DNA of 64,000 nt from UBA4781 sp963674975 (GCA_963674975.1 OY771913.1:434001-498000), one strand, 5' to 3'; shown: positions 34,299 to 44,079, counted from the stretch's first letter. Notes: a model not told the origin generated them from the letters alone. Numbers and translations: made by a program.

Positions 34299-36398
34299 AT
34301 GAATGCGAATCACTTCAATGCCCAACAACAGGCTGTGCTGGATATGGATATCCATTCCCACATCTTTCTGGAAGGACCTTTTAAAAGCGGAAAAACTTCC
34401 ATCGGTATGGCTTTTCTGCGCAAAGCCGCAGCAGGTTCTGACCCTTCCCGTCAAATTCTGGTCTTGACCCCTCAGCGTTCGCTTTCAAATCCCTACCGGG
34501 CTTGCACTCGTGATCCCAATTTCTCTTCCGGTGTGCTGCCCACCATAACCACCTTTACCGGATTATCCCGGCAGTTCATCCGCTTATATTTTCCTCAGAT
34601 CGCCGGCAGTTATGGCTTTCAAAAACCGTACCAGCAGCCAGTTTTCTTGAGCATGGAAACCGCTCAATATTTCATGCGTCAGATCTGTACACCGCTGCTT
34701 GAAAAACGCTATTTCCTCGAAGTGCGCATCGATCAGGCGCGCCTTTTCAGCCAGATCCTAGATACCATGAACAAAGCTGCCCTGGTTGGTTATCCTCTGC
34801 AAGAAACCGCTATGCGGTTGAAAGAAGCCTGGAGTGGGGATTCGATCAGGGAAAAGCATTACGAACAGGCACAAGAATGTGCTCTGGCATTTCGTAATTA
34901 CTGCTTGAAGAACAATCTGCTGGATTTTTCGCTGCAGGTGGAAATCTTCCGTAGTTGCATGGCAAAAGAAAAGGAACTCAAGAATACCTTCTTTTCTCCG
35001 TTTCAATATCTCATCGCAGATAACCTGGAAGAAGATGTACCGGTTCTTCATGATCTGATCATCTCCCTATCTGCAAACACCCCATCCATGCTGCTCATCA
35101 AAGACGATCAGGCTGGTTTCCGCTCATTTCTTGGGGCTGACCCGACCAGCGCAGACAGATTAAAAAGCATCTGCCAGCAAGAAATTAAATTCACCGAGCA
35201 GTTTGACATTCCCGAAAATATGCAAGCATTCAATACCTCACTCACAAACTGCATCCTGCGAGAGAATACATCTAATCTCCCTGCTAGCGCAATGCAGGCA
35301 TATACCCTGCGTACGGTGCAGTTCTATCCCGAAATGATCGCAGATATCTGCCATACCATTCATGAACTCGTGCTGCAAAAACAAGCGGAACCGGGAGATA
35401 TCGCGGTTCTTTCCCCATTTCTACCGGATTCTTTGAAATTCTCCCTTGCACAAAAACTGCAGGAACTGGATATTCCATTTCTTACCTCACGCCCGTCGCG
35501 GACACTGGAAGAAGAACCTATAACCCGCGCCGTGCTGACCTTCGCCAGGGCAGCCCACCCGCAGTGGGAACTGCCCATCACGGTTGAAGAACTGCGTCAT
35601 GCCATCATGACCCTCATTCCCGGTTGTGATGTCATCCGCGCTGCCCTGCTGGCAAAGAATACGCTGAAAGAAAAATGTACATTGGATCATTATTACAATA
35701 TCCCGGAATTCACGCGGGATCGTATCACCAATGCCATCGGAGTTCAATTTGACACGCTCTTGAAGTGGATAGAAGAGTATAAAAATAAAGAATCAGTACC
35801 GCTGGATATTTTTCTTTCCATTTTCTTTGGAGAAATTTTATCTCAACCTGGCTTCAGCCTGCATAGCAACTTCGATGATGCCGCCCTGCTCACCAGCCTG
35901 ATCCAATCCGTGCGAGATTTTCGCCGGTTGTTTGCCGATCTGGCAGAAGGACAGCAGCAGGATGTCAGCAAGATGTATATTGAAACACTGCAAGCCGGTT
36001 TGCTGCCCTCCGTTTACCCGCTCCCTCCAGAAGAGATTAATGCAGTCATCGTTTCTCCGGCTTTCACTTTCTTGATGCGAAATCGATCCGTTAAATACAA
36101 ATTCTGGCTGGATATCGGCAATATTGGCTGGTGGGAGCGGCTTGATCAGCCCCTCACCCATCCGTATGTTCTCAGCCGCAACTGGTCGCGTGAAAAACAG
36201 TGGACGGATGCTGATGAATTTCAAACCAACCAATCTACCCTGGCACGCCTGGTGCGCGGGCTGCTGAACCGCTGCGAGGGACATGTTTATCTCTATGCCG
36301 CCGGGCTCAATCAGGCAGGCATTAACCAGAGCAGCCCTCTGCTGAGTGGGATGCAGTTGTTCCTGAAAAGAAGCTACCGGGAGCAAGCCCATGAGTGA
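34299..36398 (+). CDS. UvrD-like helicase relative with degenerate motifs (AddB N-part-like)
   Basis: 699 residues. Walker A is present (GPFKSGKT, 26-33), and the SF1A layout can be followed: LVLTPQRSLSNPYR (Ia), LIADNLEED in place of the DExQD Walker B (D241-N242), LLIKDDQAGF for motif III, SRPSRTLEEEPITRAVL for motif IV/V. The usual TxHxxKGLE and VAxTRA motifs near the C-terminus are absent. It looks like a non-translocating helicase paralog, as in AddB's N-terminal part or RecC. It overlaps the next helicase gene by 8 nt. The AddB-like reading depends on the neighbours. Confidence 0.72.
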   Translation: MNANHFNAQQQAVLDMDIHSHIFLEGPFKSGKTSIGMAFLRKAAAGSDPSRQILVLTPQRSLSNPYRACTRDPNFSSGVLPTITTFTGLSRQFIRLYFPQIAGSYGFQKPYQQPVFLSMETAQYFMRQICTPLLEKRYFLEVRIDQARLFSQILDTMNKAALVGYPLQETAMRLKEAWSGDSIREKHYEQAQECALAFRNYCLKNNLLDFSLQVEIFRSCMAKEKELKNTFFSPFQYLIADNLEEDVPVLHDLIISLSANTPSMLLIKDDQAGFRSFLGADPTSADRLKSICQQEIKFTEQFDIPENMQAFNTSLTNCILRENTSNLPASAMQAYTLRTVQFYPEMIADICHTIHELVLQKQAEPGDIAVLSPFLPDSLKFSLAQKLQELDIPFLTSRPSRTLEEEPITRAVLTFARAAHPQWELPITVEELRHAIMTLIPGCDVIRAALLAKNTLKEKCTLDHYYNIPEFTRDRITNAIGVQFDTLLKWIEEYKNKESVPLDIFLSIFFGEILSQPGFSLHSNFDDAALLTSLIQSVRDFRRLFADLAEGQQQDVSKMYIETLQAGLLPSVYPLPPEEINAVIVSPAFTFLMRNRSVKYKFWLDIGNIGWWERLDQPLTHPYVLSRNWSREKQWTDADEFQTNQSTLARLVRGLLNRCEGHVYLYAAGLNQAGINQSSPLLSGMQLFLKRSYREQAHE

Positions 36399-38610
36399 GT
36401 TCATCCCCCGCCCCGCTCAAGCAGAAATACTGCGCTACACGCACGGCAAAATGGGCATTGCCGCCGTACCCGGCAGCGGGAAAACGCATACCCTTTCTTA
36501 TCTGGCAGCCAGCCTGATCGCTTCGGATATGGTTCAAGATGGACAGGAAGTGCTGGTAGTGACTCTGGTTAACGCTGCCGTTCAGAATTTCGCAAAACGT
36601 ATTTCCGGTTTCATTCAGCAGTTTCACCTGCTGCAGAACATCGGCTACCGCGTACGCACACTGCACGGGCTGGCACATGATATTGTTCGCGAGCGACCGG
36701 ATCTGGCGGGCTTGAGCAATAATTTCCAGATCCTCGACGAGCGCGCAAGCAGCGATACGCTCGATCAGATCGTTTCCACCTGGCAGCGCAACAACCAGGA
36801 TTTCCTGCTTACCTATACCCATCCTGATTCTCAGGATAATATGCAGTTCATCAGCAGTAAATGGAGGCTGCTGCTTCTATCCATGGCTAACAATTTCATC
36901 CGTCAAGCCAAAGATATGGAGCTGAACCCCGATCAGATCCAGACAGCCATGGCACAGAATGACATGGAGTACGACCTGCTGCGCTTTGGGGTAGAAATCT
37001 ACCGTGATTATCAAAATGCCTTGAGTTATCAGGCTGCCATTGATTTTCAGGATCTTATCCGTCTGGCATACCATACTCTGCAAAGCGATCCAGACTATCT
37101 ACAGCGCCTGCAGGAACGCTGGCCTTATATTCTGGAAGATGAAGCACAGGATTCTTCCGCGCTGCAGGAAAAGATCTTGCGTTTACTGTGCGGGGAAAAC
37201 GGAAACTGGGTGCGCGTTGGTGACCCGAATCAGGCAATTTATGAGACCTTTACCACTGCCAATCCGCAATACCTGCTGGATTTCTTGAAAGAAAAAGATG
37301 TGCAGGCGCACGATCTGCCGGATTCAGGACGCTCCACACCCAGCATTATCCAGCTTGCCAATCATCTCATCGAGTGGAACCAGACCCAACCCTCCCCTGA
37401 ATTGATAGACTCCCTGGTACCGCCCCTCATTCAGCCGACGGGAGCCAATGACCCGCAGCCCAATCCACCGGATGAACCGGACAAGATATTCCTTTACAGC
37501 AAGCAGCTTACCTCTGATAAAGAAGAAGCGATGATCGTGCAGTCCGTATCACGCTGGCTGCAGGATAATCCGGACGAAACGGTAGCGGTTCTGGTAACCC
37601 GCAACGATAAGGGTGCCAGTATCGTCCAAAAATTGAAAGATAAGCAGATTCCAACCATTGAACTTCTCCAGACCAGCTTTGCCACCCGTAAAACTGCCAA
37701 AAAATTGGCTGCCCTGCTCTCTTTCTTTGCCGATCCTGTCAGTTCCAAGAAATTGGGAACCGCTTTCGAAGCACTGTATGCAGATCAATTCGAGGAACCG
37801 GAGCAGAAAAAAGATTTTCACTTATTTTGCACCGCCCTCAAGAAAAAAGACAAGCTGGAGGATTTCCTTTTTAGGGACAATTCCCCGGTAAAAGAAGATG
37901 AGGCAGAGGGACCGACCGCAGTTCAGGAAGCCTACCAGCAGTTTGATCGCTTTCTCAAGGAGAATCAGGCGGCAGCACTACTTCCTATCCATCAATTTCT
38001 ATTGACCCTCTCCATGCACCTGTTCACCGATCCCCATGATCTGGCGCTGACTTATAAATTAGCCGAAATGATGGAATGGGCAGTTCGAGAAAACCCATCC
38101 TTTTCTCTGCGAGATTGCGCCGCAGAACTGGATAAAGTCTATCGAAACCGGCTGCGCATCAATGGTTTTTCGGAAGAAGAGCTGGAATTCGATCCGGATC
38201 AGCACAAAGGCGAAGTGGTAGTAGCTACCATCCATAAAGCCAAAGGGCTGGAATGGGATCGAGTCTACATTGTGTCCGCCAATAATTACGATTTTCCCGG
38301 CAATCAGGATTATGACCAGTTCATTTCCGAGCGCTATTTCATCCGTGAACACCTCAACCTTGAAGCAGAACTGCTGGCACTGCTGCAGTCGCTGCAGGGC
38401 TCGAAAGTACTTCGGGAGGGAGAGGCAACCAGCCAGGCGCGTATCGGCTACAGCGCAGAACGGCTGCGCCTGTTCTATGTGGGCATCACACGCGCCCGCA
38501 AAGAGCTGGTGATCACCTGGAATGAGGGGAAATTTAATAATTGTGTGATATCCATTCCTTTTGCGGAATTGACCGCCTACTGGGAGGAATTCAATGCCGA
38601 CCATGCCTGA
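36391..38610 (+). CDS. UvrD/Rep-type superfamily 1A DNA helicase (AddA-like, no nuclease domain)
   Basis: 739 residues with a full motif set: Walker A VPGSGKTHTL (about 26-35), RVRTLHGLAH, Walker B LEDEAQDSS (about 248-256), RVGDPNQAIYETF, HDLPDSGRST, ATIHKAKGLEWD (about 612-623), and YVGITRARKEL (about 696-706). ATP-driven 3' to 5' DNA unwinding is expected. There is no C-terminal nuclease. The nuclease is encoded by the next gene, which overlaps by 17 nt. Overlaps the degenerate helicase gene before it. Confidence 0.88.
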   Translation: MSEFIPRPAQAEILRYTHGKMGIAAVPGSGKTHTLSYLAASLIASDMVQDGQEVLVVTLVNAAVQNFAKRISGFIQQFHLLQNIGYRVRTLHGLAHDIVRERPDLAGLSNNFQILDERASSDTLDQIVSTWQRNNQDFLLTYTHPDSQDNMQFISSKWRLLLLSMANNFIRQAKDMELNPDQIQTAMAQNDMEYDLLRFGVEIYRDYQNALSYQAAIDFQDLIRLAYHTLQSDPDYLQRLQERWPYILEDEAQDSSALQEKILRLLCGENGNWVRVGDPNQAIYETFTTANPQYLLDFLKEKDVQAHDLPDSGRSTPSIIQLANHLIEWNQTQPSPELIDSLVPPLIQPTGANDPQPNPPDEPDKIFLYSKQLTSDKEEAMIVQSVSRWLQDNPDETVAVLVTRNDKGASIVQKLKDKQIPTIELLQTSFATRKTAKKLAALLSFFADPVSSKKLGTAFEALYADQFEEPEQKKDFHLFCTALKKKDKLEDFLFRDNSPVKEDEAEGPTAVQEAYQQFDRFLKENQAAALLPIHQFLLTLSMHLFTDPHDLALTYKLAEMMEWAVRENPSFSLRDCAAELDKVYRNRLRINGFSEEELEFDPDQHKGEVVVATIHKAKGLEWDRVYIVSANNYDFPGNQDYDQFISERYFIREHLNLEAELLALLQSLQGSKVLREGEATSQARIGYSAERLRLFYVGITRARKELVITWNEGKFNNCVISIPFAELTAYWEEFNADHA

Positions 38611-39427
38611 TTTTCGTTTCAGCGCCCAATCGCTGCAGGATTATATCGATTGCCCGCGCCGTTTTGAACTGCGCTACATTCAGAAGCTGGATTGGCCAGC
38701 CGAAGAAAGCAAACCCTATCTGGATTTCGAGCTATTTCGCCAGAGAGGCAACCTCTTTCACACCTGCGTTGACCGCTATTTTCATCATGTGGACCCCAGA
38801 GCAATCGAAAGCCAGCTCCAGGATGAAGAACTGCGCGTATGGTGGCGGAATTTTATGGATTTCATAAAAAACAGGCAATTCAAAACTGCCTCCTCTGAAA
38901 TCACTTATCAAACCGGTTTAAACGAACAGTCATTGATCGCAAAATATGATCTGCTCGTACAGACTGAAACCGGTACATTCACCATTTTTGATTGGAAAAC
39001 CAAAGCCGGAAAGAAAGATCCCATTCGCAAGTTCTACGCGGAAAAAATGCAGACCCATATCTACCCCTATGTGTTGAGCAGATCCGCAGCGCTCACCGCA
39101 GAGAAAAAACCCATCGATCCCGCACAGGTGGAATTGGTTTACTGGTTCCCTCAATTCCCCGAACAGGCTTTTTCTTTTCCTTATTCTTCGATCATTATGC
39201 TGGAAGATGAAAAGCTGCTTTCTGATCTCATACAGGAGATCATTCAGAAAGCAGTAGGCACTTTTGAAAAAACCGAAGAAAAGAAACGCTGCAGTTTCTG
39301 CGTGTACCGCTCCTACTGTGAGCGCGGAAAACAGGCAGGCAACCTTTTTGAGGGCGAGGCAGAATTCAACTTTGATGTGGATGATCTCGACCTGGATATC
39401 GAAAAAGTAGAGGAAATTTCCTATTGA
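38594..39427 (+). CDS. RecB/AddB-type PD-(D/E)XK nuclease with Fe-S cluster motif
   Basis: 277 residues. Nuclease motifs: LFHTCVD (H56), IAKYDLL (D119), IFDWKTK (D133-W-K135) and QTHIY (Q153...Y157, the RecB QxxxY motif). Cysteines C20, C233, C236 and C242 give C-Xn-CX2CX5C, the 4Fe-4S pattern of AddB, Dna2 and Cas4 nucleases. The C-terminus is very acidic. Start at 38594 has GGAGG upstream. No cas1/cas2 is nearby, and the helicase partners make an AddB-like role more likely than Cas4. Confidence 0.87.
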   Translation: MPTMPDFRFSAQSLQDYIDCPRRFELRYIQKLDWPAEESKPYLDFELFRQRGNLFHTCVDRYFHHVDPRAIESQLQDEELRVWWRNFMDFIKNRQFKTASSEITYQTGLNEQSLIAKYDLLVQTETGTFTIFDWKTKAGKKDPIRKFYAEKMQTHIYPYVLSRSAALTAEKKPIDPAQVELVYWFPQFPEQAFSFPYSSIIMLEDEKLLSDLIQEIIQKAVGTFEKTEEKKRCSFCVYRSYCERGKQAGNLFEGEAEFNFDVDDLDLDIEKVEEISY

Positions 39428-41757
39428 ACAAGCGCTGGATATCCCCGCAGCCGATCATCATCCCTGATTCTCTTCAGGAATATTTCGATGTTTGCCCATA
39501 TCTGGCAGAAGCGCTGGTGAAGAAAGGCATTGTCGATCCGGAACATGCCCTTCCCTTTCTGGATTACACCCGCTATACCCCCACCGATCCGGCGGAATTA
39601 TCAGGCGTGGAAAAAGCAGTTCCGCGTATTCTAGACGCAATTCACAAAAAGGAGAGGATCGGTATCTGGGGAGATTTCGATGTGGATGGACAGACCTCCA
39701 CTTCGCTGCTGGTAAGTTTTTTCCGAAAGCTGGATATTCCGGTACACTACCATATCCCCGTACGCAGTAAGGAATCACACGGAATCCTAAAAAAGCCACT
39801 GCAAAATTTTCTGTCGCAGGGCATCGATCTGCTCATCACCTGTGATACCGGTATTACCGCCAATGCTGCCCTGAATTTCGCCGCCCAGCAGGGAGTAGAT
39901 GTGATCTTGACCGATCATCACACCCTGCCGCAAGAACTGCCTGATGTCTATTCCGTGATCAACCCGCACCTCGTAAGGGAGGATCATCCATTTGCCGCAA
40001 TGGCGGGTGTTGGCACTGCCTATATTCTCACCCGCGCGCTGGCAGCCGAACTGAACATGCTAAAAGAATGGGAAAGCTCTGTTCTTGATCTGGTTGCCAT
40101 GGGAACCGTCGCGGATGTGGCTGCGCTGGTGCAGGAAAACCGCTATATGGTGCAGTACGGGCTTGATCTGATGCGCAGCCAGCCCCGCCTGGCGCTGCGT
40201 GAGCTCTTGGCTGTCTCTGAATCCAATACAGAGAGATTGGATGAACAGGATATCAGCTTCATTATTGCTCCGCGCTTGAACGCCCTTGGTCGCCTGAAAG
40301 ATGCAAACCCAATTGTGGAATTCCTGCTTACGGATGACCTATCTCTCGCCAGGCGTACCGCTACGGAATTGGAAGGTTTGAACAACCAGCGCAAGATGCT
40401 GGTAAACCAGGTTTATCAAGCTGCTGAAGCTCAGATCGAGCAGGATGCCAATTTTGATAAGAGAACCATCATCATTCTGGCAAATCCCACCTGGCCGGCA
40501 GGCATTCTGGGTATCGTTGCCAATCATCTGGTGGATGCCTATGGAAAGCCGGCTATCCTGCTTTCGGGTGATGCGAAAGGACATTTGAAAGGATCAGCAC
40601 GTTCGGTAGAAGGCATCAATATCACCACCCAACTGAATAAGCAGGCAGCCCTGCTGCTTTCTTACGGCGGGCATGCCATGGCAGCCGGGATGGCATTGAA
40701 AGAAGAAAATCTGGATCGATTCATCCAGTCCATGAATGCCGGTATTGCCGAATTGGCAGAAGTGCAGGCTATCGAAACCACCCTGCCCATCGACGCTTAC
40801 TTTCCACTAAGGAATGTCAATGAAGCATTCATGCAGGTACTGGATAGGCTGGCGCCTTTTGGAGCGGGAAATCCGGCACCGACCTTTCTGGCAGAAAAGC
40901 TGAAGCTGGTCAGCTCCCGATATCTGGATCACGACAAGATTCACCGCTCCGTTCAGGTAGCAGATGAAGATGGAAAAACCTTTGAGGTCAAATGGTGGCA
41001 TGCCTTTGATACTCCCCTGCCGAGCGATAGGATCGATCTGGCGTACAGCGTCCATCGTAAAGTATTTCGCGGAGAAGAAAGGATCGATATCGAATGGGTA
41101 GACGCGCGCAGTTCTATTGCAGAACAACCACTTGCTGAAATTTCCCTGCCCAAGATCACCATTCATGATTTTCGTTTTTCAGAAGCACCGCTAAAAGACC
41201 TGCAGGCATTCATGCAGCAGGATCCTGCGATGTGCTGGGGAGAAAACCTGCAAGCCGGCGATCTGCCCATCTTCAACCGCGCCACCATTTCGGAAAGTGC
41301 AAACCTCATTTTTCTGCACATGCCGCCCGATGCAGAGGTGATGAAGCAAATCCTGCAGAAAGTCCATCCATCTTCCATTGCGCTGTTCACCCTTCCGCAA
41401 AAACCGGTAAAAATAAAACAGCTTTTGCAAAAGCTGCTCGGAATGGTCAAGTTCGCCATTCATGAAAAAGGAGGCAAGGTATCGTTGGAGCAGTACGCTG
41501 CTCTGACCGGTTTGACAGCCGAATGTATTGATGCCAGCCTGTCTCTGCTGACTGCCAGCGGACAGATCATCATTCAACCAATCAATGAAGATGAGAGGAC
41601 CGTCAGCATTGGGAAGAAATCTGAAACTGCAGCCGAGAAAACGAAGTATCAGCAGGAACTGATCCAGTCGTTGAAAGAAATCCAGGCATTTCAACGTTTC
41701 TTGCTGCGCCTGCCGCCTGAAAATATCCTCAGTGAATACGCTGAGAGGGAGAAATAA
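39424..41757 (+). CDS. recJ: Single-stranded DNA exonuclease RecJ
   Basis: 5' to 3' ssDNA exonuclease for recombination and repair. 777 residues: DHH-domain motifs GDFDVDGQTST, LITCDTGITA, LTDHHTLP, DLVAMGTVADV. The DHHA1 end has SARSVEGINI and SYGGHAMAAGMAL, followed by an OB fold. An extra C-terminal region (about 560-777) includes a winged-helix-like stretch, as in long Firmicutes-type RecJs. Begins with TTG at 39424 overlapping the nuclease stop (TTGA). Fourth gene of the DNA-end-processing run. Confidence 0.93.
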   Translation: MNKRWISPQPIIIPDSLQEYFDVCPYLAEALVKKGIVDPEHALPFLDYTRYTPTDPAELSGVEKAVPRILDAIHKKERIGIWGDFDVDGQTSTSLLVSFFRKLDIPVHYHIPVRSKESHGILKKPLQNFLSQGIDLLITCDTGITANAALNFAAQQGVDVILTDHHTLPQELPDVYSVINPHLVREDHPFAAMAGVGTAYILTRALAAELNMLKEWESSVLDLVAMGTVADVAALVQENRYMVQYGLDLMRSQPRLALRELLAVSESNTERLDEQDISFIIAPRLNALGRLKDANPIVEFLLTDDLSLARRTATELEGLNNQRKMLVNQVYQAAEAQIEQDANFDKRTIIILANPTWPAGILGIVANHLVDAYGKPAILLSGDAKGHLKGSARSVEGINITTQLNKQAALLLSYGGHAMAAGMALKEENLDRFIQSMNAGIAELAEVQAIETTLPIDAYFPLRNVNEAFMQVLDRLAPFGAGNPAPTFLAEKLKLVSSRYLDHDKIHRSVQVADEDGKTFEVKWWHAFDTPLPSDRIDLAYSVHRKVFRGEERIDIEWVDARSSIAEQPLAEISLPKITIHDFRFSEAPLKDLQAFMQQDPAMCWGENLQAGDLPIFNRATISESANLIFLHMPPDAEVMKQILQKVHPSSIALFTLPQKPVKIKQLLQKLLGMVKFAIHEKGGKVSLEQYAALTGLTAECIDASLSLLTASGQIIIQPINEDERTVSIGKKSETAAEKTKYQQELIQSLKEIQAFQRFLLRLPPENILSEYAEREK

Positions 41758-41761
41758 AATA

Positions 41762-41792
41762 ATACCAATTTTATCCAATTCGTTGGTATAAT
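41762..41792 (+). promoter_or_regulatory. Promoter with inverted repeat before the L,D-transpeptidase gene
   Basis: TGG-TATAAT (TG at 41784-41785 region, TATAAT 41787-41792) ends 8 nt before the ATG. ATACCAA (41762-41768) and TTGGTAT (41783-41789) form a 7-bp inverted repeat with a 14-nt centre, the right arm overlapping the -10. Possible operator, and the mRNA would be nearly leaderless. Confidence 0.42.
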
Positions 41793-41800
41793 GCGCGCAG

Positions 41801-42832
41801 ATGAGCACAATCAGCCGAAGAGATTTTCTAAAATATATGGGTGCCGGGGCATTCGGTTTGGCTTTAAGCGGACGCTTTGATAAGTTAAGCTTCCTCTCTT
41901 CCACACAGCAATTGGGAAGGGTTACCAGGGAATCCATCAGCGTGTATAAAGAAGCCAGCGAAAACAGCACTATTCTATTCCAGCGCTACCGGGATGAAAT
42001 TCTGCATCTCTATGATGAAGTCACCTCACCCGATGGTCCAGGCTATAATCCGGTATGGTACCGCATCTGGGGAGGATATGTGCACAGCGGGTACGTTCAG
42101 AAAGTGCAGTACCGTCTCAACACCCTTATCGATGAATTCCCCAGTCAGGGGCAGTTGATGGAATTGACCGTGCCTTATTCTGATTCCTACCGCCACCGCG
42201 CTAATTCCGATTGGGAAAAATTCTACCGGCTGTATTACAGCTCCACGCATTGGGTTTTCAGTGCAAAGGAAGGACCCGATGGCATGCAGTGGTATGAAAT
42301 TCGCGATGGATTGGTCGATCTGTCTTACTACGTTCCGGTGGAGCACCTGCGTCCGGTTCTCTCGGAAGAATTGACGCCCATCCATGCGGATATTTCACCC
42401 AGCTTGAAGCGCATCGAGATCTCCATTGATTTTCAAAAATTATTGGCGTACGAGGGTAATGAATTGGTCAGAGAAATGGGTGTCTCCACGGGTGTTCCCT
42501 ACCTCAGCAGTGATCCGGATGCCATCCCCACCGATACACCCAAAGGGAACTTCAAGATCCATGCCAAACGTCCCAGCGTGCATATGGGTGATGGCACCTT
42601 GCGCTCGGATGCAGAAGCTTATGAACTGCCCGGCGTGCCCTGGGTTTCCTATTTCGAAGCATCCACCGGCGTCGCCATTCATGGTACGTACTGGCACCAT
42701 AATTTCGGCACGGTCATGAGCCACGGCTGTATCAACATGCAATCAGAAGACGCCAAGTGGATCTACCGCTGGACGAATATCCCGGATGACGGCAACAACG
42801 AAGGTTTCCGCACTCCCGTGCTGGTGTATTGA
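41801..42832 (+). CDS. Tat-exported L,D-transpeptidase (YkuD domain)
   Basis: 343 residues. Tat signal SRRDFLKYMGAGAFGLALSG at the N-terminus. A mid-region with paired SH3-like stretches (VYKEASENSTI, WYRIWGGYVHSGYVQ). The C-terminal YkuD domain (from about 205) has KRIEISIDFQKLLAYEG, TPKGNFKIHAKRP, GVAIHGTYWHHNFG and the catalytic MSHGCINM (Cys about 308). Forms 3-3 peptidoglycan cross-links or attaches proteins to the wall. Export through Tat rather than Sec is notable but occurs in related genomes. Confidence 0.9.
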   Translation: MSTISRRDFLKYMGAGAFGLALSGRFDKLSFLSSTQQLGRVTRESISVYKEASENSTILFQRYRDEILHLYDEVTSPDGPGYNPVWYRIWGGYVHSGYVQKVQYRLNTLIDEFPSQGQLMELTVPYSDSYRHRANSDWEKFYRLYYSSTHWVFSAKEGPDGMQWYEIRDGLVDLSYYVPVEHLRPVLSEELTPIHADISPSLKRIEISIDFQKLLAYEGNELVREMGVSTGVPYLSSDPDAIPTDTPKGNFKIHAKRPSVHMGDGTLRSDAEAYELPGVPWVSYFEASTGVAIHGTYWHHNFGTVMSHGCINMQSEDAKWIYRWTNIPDDGNNEGFRTPVLVY

Positions 42833-42864
42833 TCTCTCAATTCAAAATGTCAGGTACCAACCAC

Positions 42865-44055
42865 TCAATCCAATAAAAACCGCATGAAAACCTGATTTCC
42901 CACCATTCTGCCGTGCTTGGTCAGGCGGATCGCACGTACATCACCTTCTACCACTTCCAGCAGCCCCAAGCGAACCAGATCTTCGATCTGCTTCTCATAT
43001 ACACTGAACAACGATTCACCATACTTTTCCTTGAAAATATCATCTCGCAGCCCCTCCTGCACCAGGCGCAAGCCCATCATGGCAGTCTCGCCCATAGCAT
43101 CACCGGGAGATAATTGAATAAATGTCTCCACCCATGGAAAAGATTGATCGTTCTTCTCGTGTTCCGAATAGATCGTACCACTCTGGATATAGCGTGCAGT
43201 ATCCGCTTCATTCGCCCAGCGTTGATTCCCTATATGGCTGTGCGCGGCTGCTCCAAAACCAAAATAATCCTGGTTGTGCCAGTACAAAATATTATGCCGG
43301 CAGCGCTGATCTCTCTTTTCCTGCTTCGCCCAGTTGGATATCTCATACTGCGCAAATCCCTGTGTTGGAAGGAAATCCATCACCCATTCAAACATATCCG
43401 CAGCCAGGTCATTATCCGGCGCCGGAAGAATGGCAGCTTCGATATCGGCAGCCAGAGGTGTCCCCTCTTCAACGGTCAGGGCATACAGTGAAAGATGTGT
43501 TGGAAAAAGACCAAGCGCTTTCTTAATGGAATCCTGCCAGCTCTGTAAAGATTGATTCGGCAGCCCAAACATCAGGTCCAGATTAAAATTATCGAATCCT
43601 GCTTTGCGTATGTTCTCAACTGCCCGGCAGACATCATCAAAACTATGGCGCCTACCCAGCATTTTTAATTCCGCATCATGGGCGCTCTGCATCCCGATAC
43701 TGATTCGGTTCACCCCTGCTTCTCTCCATTGTTCACTCTTTCGAGGGGTGATATCAGCCGGATTGGTTTCCATGGAAATCTCAACATCGGGAAGAATGGG
43801 AAAACTTCCCTCAACTGCTTGAATTACCTCACTAATAGAATCAGTGGGAAGATAGGAAGGAGTTCCTCCGCCCAGATAGATCGAGCAAATGGAAAATATA
43901 CTGCTGTACTTCTCCCCATAAACCTGGATCTCTTCGATCAGATACCGGCAGTACTCCGGCATAAAAGCTTCCATCCCGGCACTTGTGTTAAAATCACAGT
44001 ACTGGCAGCGACTTTTACAGAAAGGGAAATGGATATAAACTCCTGCTTCTTTCAT
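42865..44055 (-). CDS. hemW: HemW-like radical SAM protein
   Basis: 396 residues. Radical SAM motif FCKSRCQYCDF (C13, C17, C20) after GVYIHFPF, then LGGGTPSYLP, ISMETNPAD, RISIGMQS, NLDLMFGLPNQ, LSLYALTVEEGT, FAQYEISNWAK and HNILYW. This is the HemW form (heme-binding chaperone for respiratory enzymes). Related HemN coproporphyrinogen dehydrogenase has an extra N-terminal region that is absent here. Divergent from the LysM gene. Confidence 0.9.
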   Translation of the reverse strand: MKEAGVYIHFPFCKSRCQYCDFNTSAGMEAFMPEYCRYLIEEIQVYGEKYSSIFSICSIYLGGGTPSYLPTDSISEVIQAVEGSFPILPDVEISMETNPADITPRKSEQWREAGVNRISIGMQSAHDAELKMLGRRHSFDDVCRAVENIRKAGFDNFNLDLMFGLPNQSLQSWQDSIKKALGLFPTHLSLYALTVEEGTPLAADIEAAILPAPDNDLAADMFEWVMDFLPTQGFAQYEISNWAKQEKRDQRCRHNILYWHNQDYFGFGAAAHSHIGNQRWANEADTARYIQSGTIYSEHEKNDQSFPWVETFIQLSPGDAMGETAMMGLRLVQEGLRDDIFKEKYGESLFSVYEKQIEDLVRLGLLEVVEGDVRAIRLTKHGRMVGNQVFMRFLLD

Positions 44056-44079
44056 GTCTAAAAACTATCATATCATTGA

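Noticed and set aside
35838..36404. 188-codon minus-strand open frame opposite the degenerate helicase gene
   Set aside because: No ribosome site or family signal, and it overlaps two coupled plus-strand genes.
38594..39427. Cas4 of a CRISPR system
   Set aside because: The Fe-S nuclease pattern is shared by Cas4 and AddB. There is no cas1, cas2 or repeat array, and the gene overlaps a UvrD helicase and recJ.
41191..41970. 259-codon minus-strand open frame opposite recJ and the L,D-transpeptidase start
   Set aside because: It lies fully opposite a well-supported recJ, has no family-like sequence and spans the next gene's promoter. It is a shadow frame.
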